NCBI GenBank assembly: GCA_020851375.1
Contig: JADZCV010000044.1
Coordinates: 1-64,000, forward strand
Direction of reading: 5' to 3'
DNA: 64,000 bases
Source: Nitrospirota bacterium
GTDB lineage: Bacteria; Nitrospirota; 9FT-COMBO-42-15; HDB-SIOI813
Each line of letters starts with the position of its first letter. Positions within the stretch are counted from its first letter, which is position 1. The notes below the pieces were generated by a model, which did not search any database, was not told where the DNA came from, and worked only from the letters and a program-made list of their open reading frames with translations. Shown one piece after another: positions 25,208-34,662 of the stretch. A program made the position numbers and the translations under genes.

Positions 25208-25262
25208 CGCTTATCCGCTCCAGAAGCTTTTTCATGTCCAAAATAAATAAGGCGGGAACTGC

Positions 25263-27197
25263 TTACTTCTTATCCTTATCCACTTCCTCAAAATCCGCAT
25301 CCACCACATCCTCTTTAGGCTTGCCCTCTGAACCCGGTTCTGCTCCCTCGCCATGCCCTCCGGCCTCAGAACCTCCACCTGCCTGCTGTGCAGATGCCTT
25401 CTTGTACATCTCCTCTGCAAGTTTATGAGAAACCGTGCTCAGTTCCTGTATTGCGCTCTTAATTGAATCAACGTCATTGGACTCCAAAGCCTTTTTCGTT
25501 TTATCAATAGCAGCCTGGATACTCGTTTTTTCATCCGCTGATACCTTGTCACCAAATTCAGTCAGAGACTTTTCAACGGAATAGACCATATTATCTGCCT
25601 CATTCCTGGCCTCAGCAAGCTGTTTCTTTTTCTTATCATCTTCAGCATGAGACTCTGCATCCCTGACCATCTGCTTTATCTCGTCCTCGTTCAATCCGCT
25701 CGAGGCAGTAATCCTTATTGACTGCTCTTTACCCGTAGCCTTATCCCTGGCAGATACATGGACTATACCGTTTGCATCAATATCAAATGTCACTTCAATC
25801 TGGGGAATGCCGCGCGGTGCAGACGGGATACCCATGAGCTCGAACATCCCAAGCATTTTATTGTCTCCAGCCATCTCCCTTTCACCCTGGCAGACCTTTA
25901 TCGTCACAGCCGTCTGATTGTCTGCAGCGGTTGAAAAAATCTGACTTTTACGTGTAGGAATGGTACTGTTTCTCTCAATTAATTTTGTAAAGACCCCGCC
26001 CAGTGTCTCAATACCGAGTGAAAGAGGCGTCACATCAAGCAGAAGGACATCCTTGACCTCTCCTTTCAATACGCCACCCTGGATTGCAGCCCCTACAGCA
26101 ACTACCTCATCCGGATTGACGCCCTTATGTGGTTCTTTGTCAAAGAAGTCACGAACCACCTTCTGTACCTTGGGCATCCTTGTCTGTCCTCCAACCAGCA
26201 CAACCTCATCTATCTCCTTTGCCGTAACACCGGCATCCTGCATTGCCTTGCGGCAGGGAACTACTGAGCCGTCAACCAGGTCGTCTGTGAGCTGTTCCAG
26301 CTTCGCCCTTGAAAGCTTCATCGTAAGATGCTTCGGACCTGATGCATCTGCAGTGATGAAAGGAAGATTGATGTCTGTCTCCATTGAAGATGACAGTTCT
26401 ATCTTTGCCTTTTCAGCAGCCTCCTTCAGTCTCTGAAGGGCCATCTTGTCTTTTCTGAGATCAATCCCCTGATCTTTCCTGAATTCTTCAGCCATCCAGT
26501 CAATGATCCGGAGGTCAAAATCGTCCCCTCCAAGGTATGTATTACCATTAGTGGATTTGACCTCAAATACCCCCTCACCAATCTCAAGGATCGAGACATC
26601 AAACGTCCCGCCGCCGAGGTCATAAACCGCTATCCTCTCGTCCTTTTTCTTATCAAGACCATACGACAAGGATGCTGCCGTCGGTTCATTTATAATTCTC
26701 AGTACATTGAGACCTGAAATGCGCCCTGCGTCTTTCGTGGCCTGTCTCTGGCTGTCGTCAAAGTATGCAGGAACAGTAACTACTGCCTCTGTAACAGTTT
26801 CTCCAAGATAATCTTCCGCAGTCTGCTTCATTTTCTGAAGGATCATGGCGGATATCTCTGCCGGACTGTACGCCTTGCCCCTGGCCTCTACATGCGCATC
26901 ACCGTTAGATGCCTCAACAATCTTATACGGAAGCCTCTTCCTTGCCTCGCTGACTTCCTGTGAGTTAAACTTGCGGCCGATCAGCCTCTTTATTGAAAAT
27001 ATCGTGTTTTCCGGATTTGTTATTGCCTGGCGTTTGGCTATGGCGCCAACCAGCCTCTCACCTTTTTCTGTAAAAGCAACGACAGATGGCGTAGTCCGGC
27101 TCCCCTCAGAATTGGGTATAACCACAGGCTCCCCGCCTGTCATGACAGCTACACACGAATTAGTAGTACCAAGATCTATCCCAATAACTTTACCCAT
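25263..27197 (-). CDS. dnaK: Chaperone DnaK (Hsp70)
   Basis: 644 residues: N-terminal ATPase domain starting [13 protein letters not shown], with [11 protein letters not shown] and [10 protein letters not shown], then the substrate-binding domain ([16 protein letters not shown]) and a C-terminal lid ending in an acidic EEVD-like tail ([12 protein letters not shown]). Cytoplasmic folding chaperone acting with DnaJ and GrpE. An AGGGAGG ribosome binding site and a probable promoter lie upstream. Confidence 0.98.
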   Translation of the reverse strand: MGKVIGIDLGTTNSCVAVMTGGEPVVIPNSEGSRTTPSVVAFTEKGERLVGAIAKRQAITNPENTIFSIKRLIGRKFNSQEVSEARKRLPYKIVEASNGDAHVEARGKAYSPAEISAMILQKMKQTAEDYLGETVTEAVVTVPAYFDDSQRQATKDAGRISGLNVLRIINEPTAASLSYGLDKKKDERIAVYDLGGGTFDVSILEIGEGVFEVKSTNGNTYLGGDDFDLRIIDWMAEEFRKDQGIDLRKDKMALQRLKEAAEKAKIELSSSMETDINLPFITADASGPKHLTMKLSRAKLEQLTDDLVDGSVVPCRKAMQDAGVTAKEIDEVVLVGGQTRMPKVQKVVRDFFDKEPHKGVNPDEVVAVGAAIQGGVLKGEVKDVLLLDVTPLSLGIETLGGVFTKLIERNSTIPTRKSQIFSTAADNQTAVTIKVCQGEREMAGDNKMLGMFELMGIPSAPRGIPQIEVTFDIDANGIVHVSARDKATGKEQSIRITASSGLNEDEIKQMVRDAESHAEDDKKKKQLAEARNEADNMVYSVEKSLTEFGDKVSADEKTSIQAAIDKTKKALESNDVDSIKSAIQELSTVSHKLAEEMYKKASAQQAGGGSEAGGHGEGAEPGSEGKPKEDVVDADFEEVDKDKK

Positions 27198-27237
27198 GAT
27201 ATTAATCCTCCCTTAATAAGAATAACCAATCCAATTC

Positions 27238-27266
27238 TATATAATCATCATACGCTGTGATTTCAA
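27238..27266 (-). promoter_or_regulatory. Probable promoter of dnaK
   Basis: On the minus strand TTGAAA (27266-27261) and TATATA (27243-27238) are 17 bases apart, in the grpE-dnaK gap. CTTGAAA also matches a sigma32 -35 element, but the sigma32 -10 (CCCCAT) is absent. I see no CIRCE repeat here. Confidence 0.45.
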
Positions 27267-27285
27267 GTCTAAATTAAGGTAATTT

Positions 27286-27858
27286 TTACCCTGCTCCCTT
27301 TTTCCTTGCAACACTTACAAGGGAATGCCTCAGGACCCTGTCATTGAGGAGATAACCCTTGCGGAACTCTTCAACTATGATATTATCTTCATGTTTGTCT
27401 GACTCTGCCATTGAAACAGCGTGATGCTTCGATGGGTCAAATGCTTGTCCTACAGACTCAATAGATTGAACCCCGTTTTTTTCAAAAACCCCCTTAAACT
27501 CCTTCATTGTCAACTCAAGGCCGTCTATAAGAGAGTCAAAATCCTTCTTCTCTCTTGAATGAGTTATCGCACGCTCCATATTGTCAATGACAACCAGAAG
27601 GTCGCCAAGTATCTTCTCATTGGCATATTTTACAGAGTCAGTCATCTCCCTGTTCATCCTCTTCCTGAAGTTATCCATCTCTGCAAGAGCCCGTACATAT
27701 TTATCCTGTAAATCCCTGCACTCAGCCTCTTTCTTCTCCAGAGCCTCACGGATAGAGGCAACACCCTCTTCTCCGGTTGTATCTCCCTCCGGCATATCCC
27801 TGTCCCCGGCAGCCGTGTTATCCTCATCATTGAAATAATTATTTTTCACCTTGTTCAC
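27286..27858 (-). CDS. grpE: Nucleotide exchange factor GrpE
   Basis: 190 residues: an acidic disordered N-terminus (1-30), a long coiled coil with KYVRALAEMDNFRKRMNRE, and a C-terminal beta domain (VGQAFDPSKHHAVSM, VEEFRKGYLLNDRVLRHSLV). It releases ADP from DnaK. It follows coaX by 25 bases, so it is probably co-transcribed with birA-coaX as well as part of the heat-shock block. No hrcA is present in the window. Confidence 0.96.
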   Translation of the reverse strand: MNKVKNNYFNDEDNTAAGDRDMPEGDTTGEEGVASIREALEKKEAECRDLQDKYVRALAEMDNFRKRMNREMTDSVKYANEKILGDLLVVIDNMERAITHSREKKDFDSLIDGLELTMKEFKGVFEKNGVQSIESVGQAFDPSKHHAVSMAESDKHEDNIIVEEFRKGYLLNDRVLRHSLVSVARKKGAG

Positions 27859-27883
27859 CTCCGTTTACCAGAAAATCCATTCT

Positions 27884-28654
27884 TCAGGCAACTGAATTCA
27901 TCTCAAACACTAACCTGAGCCCCTCAAGGGTCAGCATCGGGTTAATCTCTTTTATACTTCTTGTATGTGATGAAATCAATTCAGCCAGTCCACCGGTTGC
28001 TATAACATAGGGTTCTCCGGTTATCTCTTTTTTCATCCTTTCGACCAACTCATCTACCAGCCCGGAATAACCATATATGATACCGGATTGAATGCTGGAG
28101 ACAGTGTCTGTGCCTATCACTGTCTCAGGCAGTTCCAGTGATATCTTTGGAAGCTTTGCCGCCCTCTGTGACAATGCATCCAGAGAGATCATAATACCCG
28201 GGACAATGACACCACCCAGATATTCTGAATCCTTACTGACTGCGCAAAGTGTTGTCGCCGTTCCAAAATCAATGATTATAACAGGTCCTCCGTAAATAGT
28301 ACAGGCTGCAACAACATTCACAATACGGTCAGCGCCTACTTCCTTTGGGTTTTTGTAGCCTATCTTTATGCCTGTCCTGGTATTTTCATCTACAAACAGA
28401 GGGGTAACCTTAAAATACCTTTCCACCATCTTCCTGATTGTGGTTGAGAGAAGCGGAACTACAGAGGCAATAATAACAGAGTCTATGGCCCTTACCCCGG
28501 CATTGGCAGATTTGACAGCCTCACGGAAGAGTATGCCGTATTCATCGGCAGTCTTATGCTGATCCGAATTTATGCGCCAGTAATCAATGAGATTCTGATT
28601 CTCATATAACCCGAACACTATATTTGTATTTCCAACATCTATAGCAAGTAGCAT
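27884..28654 (-). CDS. coaX: Type III pantothenate kinase
   Basis: 256 residues of the ASKHA fold. MLLAIDVGNTNIVFGLY is the phosphate-binding start; GADRIVNVVAA and IIDFGTATTLCAV are the other signature motifs. It phosphorylates pantothenate, the first step of coenzyme A synthesis. It lies seven bases after birA, a frequent pairing. Confidence 0.95.
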   Translation of the reverse strand: MLLAIDVGNTNIVFGLYENQNLIDYWRINSDQHKTADEYGILFREAVKSANAGVRAIDSVIIASVVPLLSTTIRKMVERYFKVTPLFVDENTRTGIKIGYKNPKEVGADRIVNVVAACTIYGGPVIIIDFGTATTLCAVSKDSEYLGGVIVPGIMISLDALSQRAAKLPKISLELPETVIGTDTVSSIQSGIIYGYSGLVDELVERMKKEITGEPYVIATGGLAELISSHTRSIKEINPMLTLEGLRLVFEMNSVA

Positions 28655-28661
28655 AGCCTTT

Positions 28662-29651
28662 CTACCTTATTATTGATACATCCCCTGCATATATAATCCT
28701 TTTTCCGCTTCCGTCAAGGTTCAGGACAAGTCCGCCCTCAGGTGTAAGGTCTTCTGCAACTCCCGTGATCTCTTCACCCGGCAGAGAGACCCTGATGCGC
28801 CTGTCAAGGATATCACATCCTTTGCGCCATCTGCTGAAGATTGACATTACTCCGCCATTCCTGAGCTCTTCATAGTCCTCTTCCAGTATTTCAATCAGCA
28901 TCAACAGCAGGTCCGTGCGGTCCACCTTCTTTCCAAGGCATTCTGCAAGAGATGTTGCCGGCATTCGAAGCCCGTCAGGAAAATCTCTCTCTTTCATATT
29001 AACATTAATACCTATCCCTGCCACAATATGGTTTATACGTTCCTGTTCCGCATTCATCTCCATCAGGATGCCGGAAACCTTCTTCCTGTCAATCAGTATG
29101 TCATTCGGCCACTTGATTTGTGTCCTGAGGCCTGTAACCTCAGTAATCGCCCTCGCTGTCGAAACTGCAGACATCATGGTCATCACAGGGGAATATTGCG
29201 GCGACAGATCCGGTCTAAACAGTATTGAAAGGTATATATTTACATATTTTGGAGAAACCCATGTCCGGCCCATCCGTCCTTTGCCGTGCGACTGTCCTTC
29301 TGACAGAACCACGAGGCCTTCTGCGGCCCCGCTTCCCGCCTTCTCCATTGCAACATTATTGGTGGAATCAACCTCATCAAAAAAGAGGATTTCTTTCCCG
29401 ATAATCCGCTTACCCACCCTTGTTCTTATATCATCAGGAGAGAGCCGGTCAGGTATTTCTATAAGTCTGTATCCTCTGGAAGGGATGCTCTCTATTACGT
29501 ACCCTTTCTTTCTTAAAGATTCGATGTGCTTCCAGACTGCGCTCCTTGTGAGCTTTATCTTGCTGCTGATGTGCTGGCCTGATACGAAGCTATCGCTGTT
29601 GTTCTTGAGTATACTGATAATCAGGTTATCTATTTGATATGTCTGCTTCAT
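28662..29651 (-). CDS. birA: Biotin-protein ligase / biotin operon repressor BirA
   Basis: About 329 residues: an N-terminal winged helix (ILKNNSDSFVSGQHISSKI), the catalytic BPL domain with GKGRMGRTWVSP and KWPNDILI, and a C-terminal SH3-like domain (RIRVSLPGEEITGVA). It attaches biotin to carboxylases; the helix-turn-helix suggests that it also represses biotin genes. ATG 29651 is preferred; a TTG at 29669 would start inside the upstream repeat. Confidence 0.93.
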   Translation of the reverse strand: MKQTYQIDNLIISILKNNSDSFVSGQHISSKIKLTRSAVWKHIESLRKKGYVIESIPSRGYRLIEIPDRLSPDDIRTRVGKRIIGKEILFFDEVDSTNNVAMEKAGSGAAEGLVVLSEGQSHGKGRMGRTWVSPKYVNIYLSILFRPDLSPQYSPVMTMMSAVSTARAITEVTGLRTQIKWPNDILIDRKKVSGILMEMNAEQERINHIVAGIGINVNMKERDFPDGLRMPATSLAECLGKKVDRTDLLLMLIEILEEDYEELRNGGVMSIFSRWRKGCDILDRRIRVSLPGEEITGVAEDLTPEGGLVLNLDGSGKRIIYAGDVSIIR

Positions 29652-29667
29652 CCGAAAATCACCGTCC

Positions 29668-29802
29668 AAATCCCCCCTCTCCCCCCTTTAATAAAGAGGG
29701 GAGCTGATTTCCCTCTTTTATACAGAGAAGAATTACTTTCCCCCTTTGTAAAGTGTGGGAACTGATTTCCCCCTTTGTAAAGGGGGACTAAGGGGGATTT
29801 TC
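29668..29802. repeat. Composite of AAATCCCCC...GGGGGATTT palindromic repeats
   Basis: At least three related elements lie end to end. 29668-29710 reads AAATCCCCCC...CCCCCCTTTAATAAAGAGGGG...CTGATTT. 29762-29802 is a near-complete copy in inverse orientation (CTGATTTCCCCCTTTG, then AAAGGGGGACTAAGGGGGAT). Two decayed copies lie between (about 29705-29760). Each can form a hairpin. Such G/C-run palindromes are common dispersed repeats in environmental bacterial genomes. No coding potential is seen. Confidence 0.75.
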
Positions 29803-29854
29803 ATCTGTCTTTGTGAGCCCTGAGCTGTGAGCGTGCCGAACAGTCGAAGGGTTC

Positions 29855-30190
29855 ATGACGGTTCACTCGAAAATCCCTGTATACCCGTCATTCCCACGGA
29901 ACCTGTCCCCGCATGATTTAAGCGGGAAGTGGGAATCCAGAACCAGGCCACCGTTCTGGATTCCCGCTTACGCGGGAATGACGTTTTCATTAACCCTGGT
30001 GAGCCTGAGGCCATGACGGTTCACTCGAAAATCCCTGTATACCCGTCATTCCCACGGAACCTGTCCCTGCAGGATTTAAGCGGGGAGTGGGAATCCAGAA
30101 CCAGGCCCCGGTCTGGATTCCCGCTTACGCGGGAATAACGTTTTCGTGAACCCTGGTGAGCCTGAGGCCATGACGGTCCACCTGAAAACG
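29855..30190. repeat. 158-base tandem repeat built on a CGTCATTCCC palindrome
   Basis: Copy 1 (29855-30012) and copy 2 (30013-30169) are nearly identical, 158 and 157 bases long, both beginning ATGACGG; a third copy breaks off after about 20 bases. Each contains an interrupted inverted repeat, CGTCATTCCC...GGGAATCCAGAAC against TCTGGATTCCCGCTTACGCGGGAATGACG, the form of widespread MITE-like intergenic elements. The rest of the 29652-30230 gap, including 29803-29854, holds no gene that I can see. Confidence 0.8.
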
Positions 30191-30230
30191 CTCCTGTGAA
30201 AATGCACCCTTAAACACTGCTAATGATGTT

Positions 30231-31100
30231 TTATACCTTCGCAATGTCCATACTTATATTTGCCCAGTCCGCCGCATGTGTCAATGCGCCGACAGATATA
30301 AGGTCCACGCCTGTTAATGCAACATCCCTGACCCTGTCAAGTCTCATGCCACCTGAAGCCTCTATCACTATCTTTCGATCAGACTGCTCCCTGATAATCC
30401 TGACAGCTTCCCGCATCATCGGGGCATCCATATTATCGAGCATGATAATGTCCGCCCCACCCTGCACGGCATCAATTACCTCATCAAGATCTTTTACTTC
30501 TATTTCAATTCTCAATGTGTGAGGACAATTATTCTTTGCCGCGGATAAGGCCTCTCTCACCCCTCCGGCAAGCTCAATATGATTTTCCTTTATCAGGACT
30601 CCGTCAGACAAGCCATATCTGTGATTGGCACAGCCTCCAACCCTCACGGCATATTTTTCGAGACTCCTGAGTCCTGGAGTTGTCTTCCTGGTGTCCACAA
30701 TACGTACAGGCAGGTCTTTTACTGCGTCTGAAAATTTTCTGGACAGCGTAGAAATGCCGGAGAGCCTCTGCAGGAAATTAAGGGCCGTCCGCTCTCCTGA
30801 CAGAAGCGCCCTCCCCTTACCGGATACTCTGGCTACGACAGTCCCAGCGCTGACCAAATCCCCGTCTGATGCAAACACCTGGAAACGTGCATCTCTGTCG
30901 AGCCTCCTGAACACTGCGCCTGCCACGTCAATCCCCGCCAATACAATGTTTTCTTCCGCAGTGATAATCCCCCTGGCAACAATGTTGTCAGGAACTGACA
31001 AGGATGAAGTAATATCACCATGACCCATGTCTTCTGACAAGGCAGCATCTATAGTTTGTTCTATTTCAATTGCTGATAAAAGGCTTTTTAATTCAACCAT
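30231..31100 (-). CDS. nadC: Nicotinate-nucleotide pyrophosphorylase (quinolinate PRTase)
   Basis: 289 residues. Converts quinolinate and PRPP to nicotinate mononucleotide in de novo NAD synthesis. ALSEDMGHGDITS, DTRKTTPGLRSLEKYAVRVGG and ASGGM are signature motifs, with basic substrate-binding residues (RK, HR) in place. The start overlaps the end of valS by 13 bases, so they are coupled. No nadA or nadB is in the window. Confidence 0.95.
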   Translation of the reverse strand: MVELKSLLSAIEIEQTIDAALSEDMGHGDITSSLSVPDNIVARGIITAEENIVLAGIDVAGAVFRRLDRDARFQVFASDGDLVSAGTVVARVSGKGRALLSGERTALNFLQRLSGISTLSRKFSDAVKDLPVRIVDTRKTTPGLRSLEKYAVRVGGCANHRYGLSDGVLIKENHIELAGGVREALSAAKNNCPHTLRIEIEVKDLDEVIDAVQGGADIIMLDNMDAPMMREAVRIIREQSDRKIVIEASGGMRLDRVRDVALTGVDLISVGALTHAADWANISMDIAKV

Positions 31101-33718
31101 GAAAGGTTTGACTCGATTCTCTCTTTTTGATCCATCAATTCCTTATGCTTCTCCTTCTCTTTCAGAACAACATCCTGCGGCGCCCTGGCAACGAAGCTCT
31201 CGTTTGACAGTTTCTTCTCTATCCGGATGATTTCGTCGCAGATACCCTTTAATCTCTTTTCAAGGAGCCCCTTCTCTTTGTCTATATCAATAATTCCCGT
31301 TAGAGGAAGATAGATCTCACCGCCTGCAAAGATCATAATCGCTGAAAGCTCCGGGCGCTTAATATCTGCGCCTGTTACAACATTGCCGGCAGAGGATAGC
31401 CTCTTAATGTAGTCCATCTGTCCCTCAATCAATTTCAGCGCTGCATCGTCGTCAATCTTAAGGTAGACGTCAACTTCTCTGGAAGGTGGGATATTAAGCT
31501 CTGACCTGAGGCTCCGGATATTCTTTATGATTTCCATAACTGATGACATCCTGGATTCAGCGTCCACATCCATTAATGCGGCATCTGCAACCGGATACGG
31601 AGCCTTCATGACTGACGAACCGTGAAGCTGCTGCCATATCTCTTCCGTAATGAAAGGCATGAAGGGATGGAGCATACGCAGTGAGGCATCAAGTACATTG
31701 CCCAGCACAGCAACTGTATTATCCTTTATGCTGCCGCCTTCCTGCATCTGTATCTTTGCAAACTCTACATACCAGTCACAAAACTCCCGCCAGAAAAAAC
31801 CGTACATTGTGCCTGCGGCAAGGTCAAACCTGTACTCGCCAAGCATCTGTGTAACATCTCTGACTGTCCGGTTGAGGCGGCTTAGGATCCACTTGTCAGG
31901 CAGTGTCAACGCTGCCAGGTCAGGGCTCACAGACACATCCTGCATATTCATAAAAATAAACCTTGCAGCATTCCATATCTTATTGCCGAAATTCCTGTAG
32001 CCCCCGATACGTTCTTCCGAGAGCTTTATATCCCGCCCCGGTGAGGCCATTGACGCAAGGGTGTATCTCAGTGCATCCGTGCCATACTTATCCATAATGA
32101 TAAGCGGGTCAATGACATTCCCCCTTGACTTGCTCATCTTCTGACCCTCGGCATCCCTCACAAGGGCATGTATGCAGACATCCCGGAACGGGACATCTCC
32201 CATAAACCTGATCCCCATCATCATCATCCTGGCTACCCAGAAAAAAAGGATATCAAATCCAGTCACAAGCACTGATGTAGGATAGAACCGCTTAAGGTCT
32301 CCGGTCTCCTTTGGCCATCCGAGGGTTGAAAACGGCCATAGTGCAGAGGAAAACCATGTGTCCAGCACATCTTCGTCCTGCCTGATTCCTGTACTCCCGC
32401 AGTGGCTGCATGATGACGGCTCAGTCCTGGAAACGGTAACAGCAGGGCATTTGTCGCAATACCACGCAGGTATCTGATGTCCCCACCAAATCTGCCTTGA
32501 AATACACCAGTCCTTAATATTATTCATCCATTCAAAATATGTATTCTCCCATCCCTTTGGAATAAACCGGACTGAACCATCCTCTGCAGCCTTTATTGCC
32601 GGCTCAGCCAGTGTCTTCATCCTGACAAACCACTGCTTTGATATGTTAGGTTCTATTATAGTCTTGCAGCGGTAGCAATGGCCTACTGCATGAGCATAAT
32701 CCTCTTCCTTAACCAGGGCTCCGCTGTCAGTCATATCCTTAAGGATTGCCTTTCTGCACTGGAAACGATCCATTCCCATGTATGGACCGGCTTCGTTATT
32801 CATGACACCATCATCATCCATGACCTTTATCCTTGGCAGGCCATGCCGGCTGCCTGCCTCAAAGTCATTCGGGTCATGGGCAGGCGTAATTTTTAATGCG
32901 CCTGTGCCGAATTCCATATCAACGATATCATCCGCAATAACAGGTATCTCCCTGCCGATAACAGGAAGAATCAGCTTCCTGCCTATAAAATCCCTGTACC
33001 TCTCATCCTGTGGATTTACGGCAACTGCCGCATCGCCAGGTATTGTCTCAGGTCTTGTGGTAGCAACTATCAGAGAACCGGAGCCGTCTGAAAGGTCATA
33101 GCGCACATGATATAATTTGCCGCGGAGATTCTCATGTTCCACCTCCAGGTCAGACAATGCAGTCATGCATCTCGGACACCAGTTTATTATGTAACTGTCA
33201 CGGAATATCAGGCCTTCCTCATAGAGGCGCACAAAGACCTCCCGCACAGCCTCTGACATTCCCTTATCCATTGTAAAACGCTCCCTGCTCCAGTCGCAGG
33301 AACCGCCAAGGCGCTTCAACTGATAAACAATCGTGCGTCCGTACTGCTCCCGCCATTCCCAGACCTTTTCAACAAATCTCTTCCTGCCGTACTCACTTCT
33401 TGAGCTTCCTTCTGAAGCAAGCTGACGTTCAACCACATTCTGAGTTGCGATACCGGCATGGTCCGTACCAGGCAGCCAAAGGGTATTAAATCCGGACATC
33501 CTCTTCCACCGGACAATAATATCCTGTATGGTGGTATTGAGGGCATGTCCCATATGGAGTGAACCGGTAATGTTAGGGGGCGGGATTACTACGGAAAACA
33601 AAGGACGGCCTTCATCGTGATTTGCCCGGAAATAGCCATTGTCCTCCCAGAATTTATACCACTTCTCTTCTACCTCTTTGGGCTCGTATATCTTATTCAG
33701 TACCTTTGAGTCGCTCAA
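31088..33718 (-). CDS. valS: Valyl-tRNA synthetase
   Basis: 876 residues, class I. The HIGH-type signature is in PPPNITGSLHMGHAL near residue 45 and KMSKS in GQKMSKSRGN near residue 530; an editing domain lies between. The C-terminal 65 residues form the coiled-coil arm typical of ValS. It starts inside the upstream pseudo-receiver gene (26-base overlap) and ends inside nadC. Confidence 0.97.
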   Translation of the reverse strand: MSDSKVLNKIYEPKEVEEKWYKFWEDNGYFRANHDEGRPLFSVVIPPPNITGSLHMGHALNTTIQDIIVRWKRMSGFNTLWLPGTDHAGIATQNVVERQLASEGSSRSEYGRKRFVEKVWEWREQYGRTIVYQLKRLGGSCDWSRERFTMDKGMSEAVREVFVRLYEEGLIFRDSYIINWCPRCMTALSDLEVEHENLRGKLYHVRYDLSDGSGSLIVATTRPETIPGDAAVAVNPQDERYRDFIGRKLILPVIGREIPVIADDIVDMEFGTGALKITPAHDPNDFEAGSRHGLPRIKVMDDDGVMNNEAGPYMGMDRFQCRKAILKDMTDSGALVKEEDYAHAVGHCYRCKTIIEPNISKQWFVRMKTLAEPAIKAAEDGSVRFIPKGWENTYFEWMNNIKDWCISRQIWWGHQIPAWYCDKCPAVTVSRTEPSSCSHCGSTGIRQDEDVLDTWFSSALWPFSTLGWPKETGDLKRFYPTSVLVTGFDILFFWVARMMMMGIRFMGDVPFRDVCIHALVRDAEGQKMSKSRGNVIDPLIIMDKYGTDALRYTLASMASPGRDIKLSEERIGGYRNFGNKIWNAARFIFMNMQDVSVSPDLAALTLPDKWILSRLNRTVRDVTQMLGEYRFDLAAGTMYGFFWREFCDWYVEFAKIQMQEGGSIKDNTVAVLGNVLDASLRMLHPFMPFITEEIWQQLHGSSVMKAPYPVADAALMDVDAESRMSSVMEIIKNIRSLRSELNIPPSREVDVYLKIDDDAALKLIEGQMDYIKRLSSAGNVVTGADIKRPELSAIMIFAGGEIYLPLTGIIDIDKEKGLLEKRLKGICDEIIRIEKKLSNESFVARAPQDVVLKEKEKHKELMDQKERIESNLSWLN

Positions 33719-34574
33719 TTTCTTTTAATATCTCTCTCTCTGCTATATCAGGCAGGATCTCTCTCACTACCCTTTCCGCCACATCAGCAGCAATCTTCCT
33801 GACCATAGTCTCTATCATTTCATCAGTTATCCTGCTTTTTACCTCTGCCTCAACATTTTCAATACTGTACATAAAGGCCGGCGCTGCCTTTTCATGCTCA
33901 TCAGGCTGCCCTGGCCTGTCATCGTGCTCTTTGACATCCACTGCAGTTTCTGTTTCCGCATGTTCTGATGTCATTGGACACATGACGGTTTCATCTGCAC
34001 ACAGAGTCTCCTCATTCATGGCGTTTTCCATTTCAGGAACATTAATAATACCTGTCAGCATTTCAGTGACATCAAAAGACCCTGCCTGAATATTCTCTTC
34101 AATGACGTCTTCCTTAATCTCTGACGCCTTCTTTTCTGAGACCTCCCACCCGAGCAGTTCCTCAATATTCTTCAGTGATTCCTTTACTTCTTCCGGAGGA
34201 ACTGCCTCTTTCTCAAGGTACTCCTTAAGTGTGTTGACAAGCCTTGTCGGGTCAATAGGTTTGTTCACAATCCCGTAATCCAGGGATACTTCAGAGATTT
34301 TATTGAGTAATGGTTCTTCACTTTCAGCAAGAAATATAATGGGTATACTCCTGTATTTCGGATTCTCCCTGATAAACTGACTGACCTCAACACCATTAAT
34401 ACCCGGCAGGGACGGGTTCACAACGATTACATCCGGTACAAATTTGTCTATTGCTTCCATTGCGGAAACGCCATCACCAACCGCCTCTACCTCAAACCCC
34501 TCCAACTTAAGGAAATATGACGCTACCTGCTGCACTACGCCGTCTGAGTCTGCAACAAGAATCCGTTTCCCCAT
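33693..34574 (-). CDS. Pseudo-receiver domain protein (no phosphoacceptor Asp)
   Basis: 293 residues. The N-terminal 120 residues are a CheY-like receiver: acidic D9 and D11 are present and the conserved Lys is in NKPID, but the phosphoacceptor position is Asn53 (VVNPSLPG) and the Thr/Ser position reads Leu (IIFLAES). A long acidic linker follows, then an amphipathic C-terminal helix pair (DMIAADVAERVVREI-type repeats ending EREILKEIERL) seen in deltaproteobacterial FrzS-like proteins. Phosphorylation in the usual way is unlikely; it may act as a docking protein. It overlaps the valS start by 26 bases. No histidine kinase is adjacent. Confidence 0.82.
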   Translation of the reverse strand: MGKRILVADSDGVVQQVASYFLKLEGFEVEAVGDGVSAMEAIDKFVPDVIVVNPSLPGINGVEVSQFIRENPKYRSIPIIFLAESEEPLLNKISEVSLDYGIVNKPIDPTRLVNTLKEYLEKEAVPPEEVKESLKNIEELLGWEVSEKKASEIKEDVIEENIQAGSFDVTEMLTGIINVPEMENAMNEETLCADETVMCPMTSEHAETETAVDVKEHDDRPGQPDEHEKAAPAFMYSIENVEAEVKSRITDEMIETMVRKIAADVAERVVREILPDIAEREILKEIERLKGTE

Positions 34575-34662
34575 GGCTGCTCCTCCGTTCTGAATGTTAT
34601 AAGGACGCTAACATACTACCCCGCAAAGTGTCAAGCCGGACTGCCTAACAGGTTATATCCGC

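Noticed and set aside
24742-25246. Plus-strand open frames opposite dnaJ
   Set aside because: They are antisense to a clear dnaJ gene and have no start signals or family resemblance.
27198-27285. CIRCE element before dnaK
   Set aside because: No TTAGCACTC-N9-GAGTGCTAA-type repeat is present, and hrcA is not in the window.
29929-30138. 69-codon open frame in the gap upstream of birA
   Set aside because: It lies wholly inside the 158-base tandem repeat and has no protein-like composition or ribosome binding site.
29855-30190. Possible CRISPR array
   Set aside because: Only two full units of 158 bases, with no short repeat-spacer pattern and no cas genes.
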